Source of the DNA: Sphingomonadaceae bacterium
GTDB lineage: Bacteria > Pseudomonadota > Alphaproteobacteria > Sphingomonadales > Sphingomonadaceae
Reading direction: 5' to 3'
NCBI GenBank assembly: GCA_947451875.1
Contig: CANGBE010000115.1
Coordinates: forward strand, 1-5,472
DNA length: 5,472 bases
Part shown: piece by piece, positions 1 to 4,786 of the stretch
Layout of the letters: each line of letters begins with the position of its first letter
Position numbering within the stretch: position 1 is the stretch's first letter
The notes under the pieces: model-generated
Databases searched by the model: none
What the model was told of the DNA's origin: nothing
Seen by the model: only the letters and a program-made list of their open reading frames with translations
Program-made: the position numbers and the translations under genes

Positions 1-582
1 GGCGATCTGGGCGGACGCTATGAGCCGGGTGACCAGAAGGTGCCCGAGGGCCTGACCTATGAAACCCTGCCTTTCGTCGCCATCCGTGAGTCGATTGCCC
101 CGGTGATTAGCGCGGTGAACGGCATCTGTCAGGCTGGCGGGCTTCTGATTGCTATGCTGAGCGACATTGCCGTGGTCAGTGACCGCGCGACTTTTCGGGT
201 GCCCGAGTTATTGCGCGGGATCGTCGATGCCACCTATGCTTCAATCCTGCCCGCCCACGTCGGTATGGCCCAGGCGCGGGATTTGCTACTCTCGGCGCGC
301 AAAATCGACGCTGCCGAAGCCCTTCGCATCGGCATGATCAGCCGGGTGGTCCCGCACGAGCAACTACGTGCTGAAGCGCTCAAGGCGGCTGTCGAGGTGC
401 TGCAAACCGCCCCAGAGGCTCGCGCCCATGTAAAGCGGATGCTGAACCAGCAATATGCCCCCATCGATTTTGAAACGATGTTCGCCAGCCTCGCCTATGG
501 CACCGAAGTGCGCGAGGGTATGAACGCCTTCATGCAAAAGCGCGAGCCAAACTGGATACCCAAGGACCTGCCAGAGGTTTGA
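1..582 (+). CDS. Enoyl-CoA hydratase/isomerase (crotonase) family protein, 5'-truncated
   Basis: The reading frame is open from the first base and ends at TGA 580-582, giving 193 C-terminal residues; the start lies left of the window. It belongs to the crotonase superfamily, which hydrates or isomerises acyl-CoA esters in beta-oxidation in the cytoplasm. Numbering codons from base 1, the window opens on GDL, the tail of the first oxyanion-hole motif. The second, AVNG-ICQAGG, is at 38-47, followed by the DIAVVSD-RATF-RVPE block (55-69). The helical C-terminal region is complete. The Glu equivalent to rat mitochondrial hydratase Glu164 is present (E69, in VPE). The equivalent of Glu144 (GGGCE in the model enzyme) is Leu49 (AGGLL). 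The protein may therefore be an isomerase, a lyase or a one-acid hydratase rather than a standard hydratase. An in-frame GTG at base 40 is internal, not a likely start. The gene converges on azoR across a 51-bp gap. Family assignment is firm; the reaction is uncertain. Confidence 0.88.
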   Translation, partial: GDLGGRYEPGDQKVPEGLTYETLPFVAIRESIAPVISAVNGICQAGGLLIAMLSDIAVVSDRATFRVPELLRGIVDATYASILPAHVGMAQARDLLLSARKIDAAEALRIGMISRVVPHEQLRAEALKAAVEVLQTAPEARAHVKRMLNQQYAPIDFETMFASLAYGTEVREGMNAFMQKREPNWIPKDLPEV

Positions 583-590
583 GCAGTCGC

Positions 591-628
591 TGCAGCGGGA
601 CCAGCAGCCAGTCTGCTGTCCCGCTGCA
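591..628. terminator. Strong stem-loop between convergent genes, possible bidirectional terminator
   Basis: The left arm is 591-607 and the right arm 613-628. They pair through TGCAGCGGGAC with GTCCCGCTGCA, and AGCAG with CTGCT, giving a 16-bp GC-rich stem with one bulged C and a 5-nt loop (608-612). It fills the 51-bp gap between the hydratase stop (582) and the azoR stop (634), where a shared transcription barrier is expected. Neither strand has a T-run after the stem, so it is not a canonical intrinsic terminator. It could block transcription, protect 3' ends from exonucleases, or be a protein-binding palindrome. Confidence 0.6.
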
Positions 629-633
629 AACAT

Positions 634-1185
634 TCAAGCAGCTAAGCGTTCGACATCGTTGATGGCTTGGGCAATCGCCGTGAGACGCTCATCGGGGCCG
701 ATATTAATGCCCTCTGCCAGCAAAAATTCCGGCTCGATCCCGATGAAGCCAAAGGCTCCGCGCAGATAGCTTTCGACATGCTCAAGGTTTGCGGCGGGCG
801 TGTCTGGGCCATAAAAGCCACCACGCGACAGGACTACAATCACGCGCCGTCCGCCAGCCAGGCCTTTTGGGCCTTCGGGCGTATAATGGAAGGTGCGGCC
901 AGCAACGAATATCCTGTCCAGCCATGCCTTAAGCTGGCTGGGAAGGCTAAAATTGTACATTGGCGCTCCGATTACGATAGTTTCAGCAGCGAAAAATTCC
1001 TCGAGCACTGCTGTGTCCGCCATCGCTGCCAGTGTCAGGTGGTCGAGCGGCTGCGCAACAAGATCGCGATGCACGATGGTTGTTTCGGGCTGCGATGCAG
1101 ACAGGCGCTCGACAATGGCGCGTGTGATCGTGCGGCTGACGCTGGCTTCGCCGGTAATGCTGCTGTCGATGTGAAGGATGGTCAT
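634..1185 (-). CDS. azoR: FMN-dependent NADH-azoreductase / quinone reductase (AzoR/AcpD family)
   Basis: The product is 183 aa, slightly shorter than the roughly 200-aa E. coli AzoR. The family uses NAD(P)H and FMN in a flavodoxin-like fold to reduce quinones by two electrons, and azo dyes in vitro; it acts as a cytoplasmic homodimer that prevents redox cycling. Visible signatures are the N-terminal FMN-phosphate region LHIDSS (4-9) with Ser17, the isoalloxazine-binding loop GAPMYNFSLPSQLKAW (73-88), and SRGG (120-123). The ATG start is supported by AGAGG (1194-1198 on this strand's complement) with an 8-nt spacer. The gene is divergent from an HxlR-type regulator, as some azoreductase genes are from their repressors, and the shared intergenic region carries inverted repeats. 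The most likely physiological substrates are quinones rather than dyes; which ones cannot be read here. It is an island between genes that look catabolic. Confidence 0.92.
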   Translation of the reverse strand: MTILHIDSSITGEASVSRTITRAIVERLSASQPETTIVHRDLVAQPLDHLTLAAMADTAVLEEFFAAETIVIGAPMYNFSLPSQLKAWLDRIFVAGRTFHYTPEGPKGLAGGRRVIVVLSRGGFYGPDTPAANLEHVESYLRGAFGFIGIEPEFLLAEGINIGPDERLTAIAQAINDVERLAA

Positions 1186-1211
1186 AATGATTGCCTCTTT
1201 GGTATGGATTT

Positions 1212-1234
1212 GTTACTGAGGCACTCTAAGTAAC
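1212..1234. promoter_or_regulatory. Candidate operator near azoR: GTTACT-N11-AGTAAC
   Basis: This is a perfect 6-bp inverted repeat centred on base 1223. Two further matched pairs inside the spacer (AG at 1219-1220 with CT at 1226-1227) bring symmetry to 8 of 11 pairs. It ends 27 bp before the azoR start, just downstream of a possible -35 element on that strand, a typical repressor position. HxlR proteins are dimeric winged-helix regulators that bind such dyads, so the neighbouring regulator is the natural candidate. That link is inferred. Confidence 0.5.
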
Positions 1235-1257
1235 CATATCAAATCGAGCCACAAGAA

Positions 1258-1292
1258 GGCACAATTTTGTGCGCTAGGCACATCAGTGTGCC
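1258..1292. repeat. Two tandem palindromes, GGCACA-N4-TGTGC(G/C), upstream of hxlR
   Basis: The first copy is GGCACA (1258-1263), four bases, then TGTGCG (1268-1273). The second is GGCACA (1277-1282), four bases, then TGTGCC (1287-1292). Both have the same half-site order and the same 4-bp gap, and they are offset by 19 bp, about two helical turns. The second is a perfect 6-bp dyad. In the first, the dyad is instead extended inward as GCACAA/TTGTGC around TT. They lie 31-65 bp upstream of the hxlR start and look like paired dimer-binding sites. Their sequence differs from the GTTACT dyad nearer azoR. Confidence 0.5.
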
Positions 1293-1322
1293 GCAGTATC
1301 ACCGAGGTAACCACGAACAACC

Positions 1323-1700
1323 ATGGCCCACGATCCTAATACACCTGCCTGCCGAAACATCAACGAAGTTCTCCAGCGTGTTGGCGACAAGTGGAGCGTG
1401 CTGATAGTATCTGTCCTGTCAAAAGGTTCAAAGCGCTTCAGCGAATTGCGGCTGGATATTCCAACGATCTCTCAGCGCATGCTGACATTGACGTTGCGGG
1501 GGCTGGAGCGTGATGGCCTGGTCAGCCGCAAGGTGACGGCAACTGTGCCGCCGCGGGTCGACTATGCGCTTACCCCGCTCGGCGAATCCTTGCGCGGGCC
1601 AATCTGCGCCTTGGCGACATGGGCTACGGGAAACATCGACGCAATCCGCGCTGCGCAGACGCAGTATGATGATCAGCTTGAAGAACTTAATGCCGCCTAA
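1323..1700 (+). CDS. HxlR-family (DUF24) winged helix-turn-helix transcriptional regulator
   Basis: The product is 125 aa, a normal length for this single-domain family. Conserved blocks are the N-terminal Cys10 (PACRNINEVLQRVGDKW, 8-24), RFSELR (38-43), the recognition-helix region ISQRMLTLTLRGLERDGLV (49-67), the wing VPPRVDYALTPLG (75-87) and a C-terminal dimerisation helix. Several family members (B. subtilis YodB and HypR, Corynebacterium QorR) sense quinones or electrophiles through this N-terminal Cys and control reductase genes. A second Cys (C95) could form a disulfide or be incidental. The gene is divergent from azoR, so control of azoR and of itself is likely, by inference. The ATG at 1323 is the only reasonable start, since an in-frame TAA lies at 1308-1310, but its ribosome-binding site is weak or distant. 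The TAA stop ends at 1700, directly against the stop of the convergent SDR gene. Confidence 0.92.
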   Translation: MAHDPNTPACRNINEVLQRVGDKWSVLIVSVLSKGSKRFSELRLDIPTISQRMLTLTLRGLERDGLVSRKVTATVPPRVDYALTPLGESLRGPICALATWATGNIDAIRAAQTQYDDQLEELNAA

Positions 1701-2468
1701 TTATCGGCCAATCGCTTCGGGCGACAGGTAACGGGTGCTGGATACCCCGCCGTCTACCGCAATCGTCTGCCCGTTGACCATGGCCGCTTCATCCGAGGCA
1801 AGAAAAGCCACCATGTTGGCGACGTCCTCGATGGAGCATTCGCGCGGGAGCGGTGTCAGTTCGTGGTTGGTGCGGCGGAAGAAGTCGAGGTCCCAATAGG
1901 CCTCGGTCATTTCGGTGCGAACGACGGTAGGGGCGACATAGTTGGAGCGGATGCCGCGCGGGCCGTATTCTGCGGCCATGGTTTGCATCAGACCGATTTG
2001 CCCAGCCTTAACCGTGCTGTAGGCACCGCCGCCGGGCGTGCCATAGAGCCCCCAAGTCGAGCCGATAAACAGGATCGAACCGCCCGCCCCGATATGTTCC
2101 AAAGCCTCGCGGCACAGGCGGAACGGTGCGCGCAGGGAAATGCCAAACACTTCGTCGAGCATATCGTCGGTAGTCATATGCACCGGGCCGAAGTTAAACG
2201 ATCCGGCATTATTTACCAGGATGTCGAGCCGCCCGAACGCGGCGATTGCGGCGTCGATTATGGCCTTGGGCGCATGGTCGCTCGTTATATCGGCTGCATA
2301 AAATTCAAACGCCATGCTGGATCCCAGCTTGTCCTTCAAAGCCTGCAGCTTCTCCGCGTTTCGTCCAGTGCCAAGCACGTTCACGCCGCTTGCGCCTAGT
2401 CTGCGGACGATTGCCTCGCCGATGCCACCTGCTGCGCCAGTGACGATGGCTACTTTTGCTGAACTCAC
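1701..2468 (-). CDS. SDR-family NAD(P)-dependent oxidoreductase
   Basis: From the GTG start the product is 255 aa, the classical short-chain dehydrogenase length. The Rossmann motif TGAAGGIG is at 10-17, Asp60 at 60, NNAG at 86-89, catalytic Ser137, Tyr150 and Lys154 (YSTVK), and a C-terminal GQTIAVDGG typical of FabG-like SDRs. GTG at 2468 is preferred because AGGAG lies 6 nt upstream. A longer frame opening at 2519 would overlap the end of kstD and add a non-conserved tail. Strand beta-2 ends TGRN with no acidic residue, suggesting NADP(H). The Asn of the usual catalytic tetrad (N in VNL) appears to be Ser111 (ISL). The gene follows kstD by 19 bp and is probably co-transcribed, so a hydroxysteroid-type dehydrogenase role is plausible. 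The family is very broad, and substrate and position specificity cannot be assigned. Confidence 0.9.
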   Translation of the reverse strand: MSSAKVAIVTGAAGGIGEAIVRRLGASGVNVLGTGRNAEKLQALKDKLGSSMAFEFYAADITSDHAPKAIIDAAIAAFGRLDILVNNAGSFNFGPVHMTTDDMLDEVFGISLRAPFRLCREALEHIGAGGSILFIGSTWGLYGTPGGGAYSTVKAGQIGLMQTMAAEYGPRGIRSNYVAPTVVRTEMTEAYWDLDFFRRTNHELTPLPRECSIEDVANMVAFLASDEAAMVNGQTIAVDGGVSSTRYLSPEAIGR

Positions 2469-2474
2469 GTGATT

Positions 2475-2479
2475 CTCCT
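2475..2479 (-). promoter_or_regulatory. Ribosome-binding site AGGAG for the SDR gene
   Basis: AGGAG on the minus strand lies 6 nt before the GTG at 2468, inside the 19-bp gap after the kstD stop. It decides the SDR start in favour of GTG over the in-frame upstream opening at 2519. Confidence 0.75.
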
Positions 2480-2487
2480 GAAAAGGC

Positions 2488-4206
2488 TTAGTCGCGCTGG
2501 TTACCCGAGCGCTCGGCAATGTCGTTGGCGGCGATGAAGCCGAAGGTCATAGCCGGGCCAATCGTGCTGCCCGCGCCGGGATAGCAGTTGCCGAACGGAT
2601 TTCCTGAGGCGTTACCTGCCGCATAAAGCCCCTCAATCGCTGAGCCATCCCCCTTGAGTACCCGCGCCCTTGCATCGGTCTTGATGCCGCCCTTGGTGCC
2701 CAAATCGCCGTTGTTGATGGCGACGGCATAGAATGGGGCCTTGTCGATTGGGCCGAGGTTGGGGTTGGGCGAAACGGTAGGATCGCCGAAGAACTGGTCA
2801 TAGATATTGCCACCGCGCCCGAATTCGGGATCGACGCCGGTTTTTGCATAATTGTTCATGTTGCTGACTGTCTGTTTCAATGCCTCGACGGGCACATGAA
2901 TCTTGGCTGCCAGCGCCTCGATGGTATCGGCACGAAAAACATAGTGGTCCCACCAGTCGGCAGGGACTTTGTGTTCGGGCGTATGGGCCCAAGGCATCAA
3001 GCCACCCGCGCTGAATTTGGCGCGGAATTTGGCATCGAACACCAGCCAGCAGGGGCAGTTGGCACCGGTCTTGATATGGTCATCGACCATTGCCTGCCCA
3101 AAGCTGTCATAGCCAATTGCCTCGTCGACGAAGCGCAGGCCGTTGCGATTGACGCAGACTGACCACGGGCGGCCAACGTCAAAGGCAGCCTGATGGGTTT
3201 CGTGGAAGTTCGACGCCTTGGGCATCGGCAGGGACATCGTCGGGATCCACCAGCCTTCTTCGGTATGCTCGGTCGCCGCGCCAAGCATTTCCGCCGCTAT
3301 CAGCGCCTCGCCGCGATTTGCGCCCTCTGGGGTCGAGCTGTGGTTGATAAGACCCGGCACCGGATAGAACCGGTCGCGCATTTCCTGATTCCATTCGAAC
3401 CCGCCCGCAGCCAGAACCACGCCATGGCGCGCGTTGATCGTGTAGCGGCGTCCGAAATTGCTTACCTCAACCCCTGTAACCTTGCCTGCCTTGTCGACGA
3501 CGAGGCTTTCCAGCTTGGATTCGGTACGAAGCTGCACACCTTTGCGGAATACCGCCTCATAGGTCGCCCCAAGCAGCGCTGCACCCTGGGTAAAGCGCCG
3601 GTCACGCCCCGATACTTTTCGCGTTCCCCGGTCCATCCAATAGCGCCGAATCACATTCGCCGCGACGCCGCGCCAGCCTTTCTGCTGCATCATAAGGGAA
3701 AAGGTTTCAGTTAGATCCATGGCGTAGCGGCTAAACAGCTTGAAGCGGTTGAACTGCTCACGCATTAGCGCATAGCGATCATCGCCCAGCCGCCGCCCGT
3801 CAAAGGTCGGGCAGATTAGCGAACGGTCTGATCGCGCGCCGGGCTTGGCAGGGAAATAATCGGGCCAAGGTGAAACAATCAGCTCCACCCCGCTCTCTTT
3901 CAGATAGTGCGCCATTTTTGGGGCCTGATCGACGTAGGCATCGAGTTTTTCAGGGTTCACCGGGCCTGAAATGACGCTGGCAAGGTATTCCATCACCGAT
4001 TCACGGCTATCACCCTCGCCGCCAAGGCCATGGTTGGGAATCCAAATGACCCCGCCCGATGTTGCGCTGGTGCCGCCGAACTTCTGCGCTTTTTCGACGA
4101 TTAGCACCGAAAGCCCCTGCTCGGCCGAGCGCAGTGCCGCCATAGCGCCAGCTGCCCCCGAACCGATCACCACCACATCGAAGGTCTCACCGCTTTCCAC
4201 GCCCAT
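2488..4206 (-). CDS. kstD: 3-ketosteroid delta-1-dehydrogenase-like FAD flavoprotein
   Basis: The product is 572 aa, similar to the longer KstD class. KstD removes hydrogens from C1 and C2 of 3-ketosteroids to form the 1-ene, a step towards opening of rings A/B; FAD is bound non-covalently. The N-terminal FAD fold is VVVIGSGAAG (11-20), with the ribose-binding Glu38 (VEK) and GGTSATSGG (44-52). Compared from memory with Rhodococcus erythropolis KstD1, whose active-site residues are Tyr119, Tyr318, Tyr487 and Gly491, the matches are Tyr117 (WPDYF), Tyr366 (GYDSFG), Tyr542 and Gly546 (CYPGAG). DLGTKGG (501-507) and GLYAAGNASG (526-535) also fit. The frame is open far upstream to 4632, but that part overlaps the divergent ferredoxin gene antisense and has no family similarity. 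A delta-4(5-alpha) dehydrogenase or another member of the fumarate-reductase-like flavoprotein family remains possible. It appears to be the first gene of a kstD-SDR operon. Confidence 0.87.
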   Translation of the reverse strand: MGVESGETFDVVVIGSGAAGAMAALRSAEQGLSVLIVEKAQKFGGTSATSGGVIWIPNHGLGGEGDSRESVMEYLASVISGPVNPEKLDAYVDQAPKMAHYLKESGVELIVSPWPDYFPAKPGARSDRSLICPTFDGRRLGDDRYALMREQFNRFKLFSRYAMDLTETFSLMMQQKGWRGVAANVIRRYWMDRGTRKVSGRDRRFTQGAALLGATYEAVFRKGVQLRTESKLESLVVDKAGKVTGVEVSNFGRRYTINARHGVVLAAGGFEWNQEMRDRFYPVPGLINHSSTPEGANRGEALIAAEMLGAATEHTEEGWWIPTMSLPMPKASNFHETHQAAFDVGRPWSVCVNRNGLRFVDEAIGYDSFGQAMVDDHIKTGANCPCWLVFDAKFRAKFSAGGLMPWAHTPEHKVPADWWDHYVFRADTIEALAAKIHVPVEALKQTVSNMNNYAKTGVDPEFGRGGNIYDQFFGDPTVSPNPNLGPIDKAPFYAVAINNGDLGTKGGIKTDARARVLKGDGSAIEGLYAAGNASGNPFGNCYPGAGSTIGPAMTFGFIAANDIAERSGNQRD

Positions 4207-4212
4207 CTCCCT
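4207..4212 (-). promoter_or_regulatory. Ribosome-binding site AGGGAG at the kstD start
   Basis: AGGGAG on the minus strand directly touches the ATG at 4206, leaving no spacer. The same motif is 6 nt from an in-frame GTG at 4200 (third codon). Translation may therefore really begin at GTG 4200, shortening the protein by two residues without affecting any domain. I kept ATG as the formal start. Confidence 0.5.
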
Positions 4213-4277
4213 ATTCTTATTCCTTTGGTATCGGGTTTCCTTCTCGGCGAAATGACTTGACCGGCATGACAAATTGC

Positions 4278-4321
4278 TTGCGCAGGGCCTCTCCGGCAAG
4301 CACGGATTGCGCAAAGGGCCT
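4278..4321. repeat. Direct repeat TTGCGCA...GGGCCT, candidate regulator-binding sites
   Basis: Copy one is TTGCGCA (4278-4284) followed immediately by GGGCCT (4285-4290). Copy two is TTGCGCA (4307-4313), two bases, then GGGCCT (4316-4321). The copies are offset by 29 bp. The second contains the perfect 8-bp palindrome TTGCGCAA (4307-4314). They sit just upstream of the ferredoxin start, in the region shared with kstD, where an operator pair would be expected. No regulator is identified in the window for this promoter. Confidence 0.4.
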
Positions 4322-4334
4322 GTTACACACAAAG

Positions 4335-4676
4335 ATGGGCACAGCCGATAGTGGGGAGACCGTTTACGTGTCGGGTTTTGTTGCCGTGGCCTCGCTGGCC
4401 GATGTTCCTCCCGGAGCCAAAAAGCTGGTCGAAGTGAATGGCGTAGAGGTGCTGTTGTGCAACTCGGCCGATCGCATCTTCGCGGTCGAGAACCTGTGCA
4501 GCCATGCCGAGGAAAAGCTCGATTGCGGTCGGATGCGTTCGGGCTGGATCGCCTGCCCGGTCCACGGCGCACGGTTTGATCTGGCCACCGGCGAAGCGAT
4601 GAACCCGCCCGCAACCCAGCCGATCCAGACATGGCCGGTGCGGATTACCGGCGATACCATCGAAGTAGCGCTGTAA
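4335..4676 (+). CDS. Rieske [2Fe-2S] ferredoxin
   Basis: The product is 113 aa from ATG 4335, the size of the soluble ferredoxin of three-component aromatic-ring dioxygenases (BphF type). It should pass electrons from an NAD(P)H reductase to a terminal oxygenase in the cytoplasm. The cluster ligands are clear: Cys55 and His57 (CSH), then Cys74 and His77 (CPVH), as C-x-H-x16-C-x2-H. GARFDLATGEAMNPPA (78-93) and the closing beta-strands (PVRITGDTIEVAL) match the fold. Earlier in-frame starts exist (TTG 4257, ATG 4266) but would add a non-conserved tail through the repeat-bearing promoter region. ATG 4335 itself has only AAGGG about 16 nt away, so the start is moderately sure. The gene is divergent from kstD. 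No oxygenase or reductase is present, so its partner is unknown; KshAB-type steroid 9-alpha-hydroxylases do not normally use such a ferredoxin. A NirD-like role is less likely. Confidence 0.88.
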   Translation: MGTADSGETVYVSGFVAVASLADVPPGAKKLVEVNGVEVLLCNSADRIFAVENLCSHAEEKLDCGRMRSGWIACPVHGARFDLATGEAMNPPATQPIQTWPVRITGDTIEVAL

Positions 4677-4726
4677 AATGCCGCGTTTGATGATTTGGAC
4701 GCAGTGAAAGCACTCGCCTGACGTGC

Positions 4727-4741
4727 GGGCGATATGCGCCC
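4727..4741 (+). other. Small stem-loop downstream of the ferredoxin gene
   Basis: GGGCG (4727-4731) pairs with CGCCC (4737-4741) around a 5-nt loop, 50 bp after the ferredoxin stop, and is followed by a C-rich run rather than T residues. It is at best a weak or Rho-assisted termination element. The 110-bp gap it lies in (4677-4786) otherwise holds only the palindrome listed next. Confidence 0.25.
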
Positions 4742-4759
4742 CCTCCCCCCTTCCACTCG

Positions 4760-4771
4760 GCCTGATCAGGC
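4760..4771. promoter_or_regulatory. Perfect 12-bp palindrome GCCTGATCAGGC upstream of the acyl-CoA dehydrogenase
   Basis: All six pairs match around the GATC centre. It ends 15 bp before the GTG start at 4787. A second short dyad (GCGG 4770-4773 with CCGC 4783-4786) lies between it and the start. The position suits an operator controlling the acyl-CoA dehydrogenase separately from the ferredoxin gene, but no regulator is identified and a chance palindrome cannot be excluded. Confidence 0.4.
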
Positions 4772-4786
4772 GGCATTAGTCGCCGC

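Larger units (their letters stand above)
1186..1322. promoter_or_regulatory. Divergent azoR / hxlR promoter region
   Basis: This 137-bp intergenic region must hold the promoters of both divergent genes. It is visibly more AT-rich than the flanking genes and contains three separate inverted repeats, listed individually. On the minus strand, TTGATA (complement of 1237-1242) is a plausible -35 element for azoR, but I see no convincing -10. For hxlR the best ribosome-binding match, GAGGT at 1304-1308, lies 14 nt from the ATG, which is far. Confidence 0.6.
4207..4334. promoter_or_regulatory. Divergent kstD / Rieske ferredoxin promoter region
   Basis: This 128-bp region separates two divergent genes and must hold promoters for both unless the ferredoxin starts further upstream. 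It contains the TTGCGCA repeats listed separately and an inverted repeat GCTTGC (4276-4281) / GCAAGC (4296-4301). I could not identify a convincing -35/-10 pair on either strand. Confidence 0.5.

Noticed and set aside
667..1233. 188-residue open frame on the plus strand opposite azoR
   Set aside because: It lacks recognisable motifs, is Cys/Arg-rich and lies antisense to a clear AzoR-family gene, so it is a shadow frame of GC-rich DNA.
1863..2399. 178-residue plus-strand open frame opposite the SDR gene
   Set aside because: It has no domain signature, while the opposite strand carries all the SDR motifs.
2469..2519. Longer SDR start at 2519
   Set aside because: It would overlap the kstD 3' end and add a 17-residue tail; the GTG at 2468 has AGGAG at ideal spacing and directly precedes the Rossmann fold.
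3193..3714. 173-residue plus-strand open frame opposite kstD
   Set aside because: It is a shadow frame inside a well-conserved flavoprotein gene.
4257..4334. Upstream starts (TTG 4257, ATG 4266) for the ferredoxin
   Set aside because: They would translate through the repeat-bearing promoter region and add an unconserved tail; not fully excluded because ATG 4335 has a weak ribosome-binding site.
4207..4632. N-terminal extension of the kstD frame by 142 residues on the minus strand
   Set aside because: It is antisense to the ferredoxin gene, Arg/Pro/Ser-rich with no family similarity, and the conserved FAD fold begins right after the ATG at 4206.
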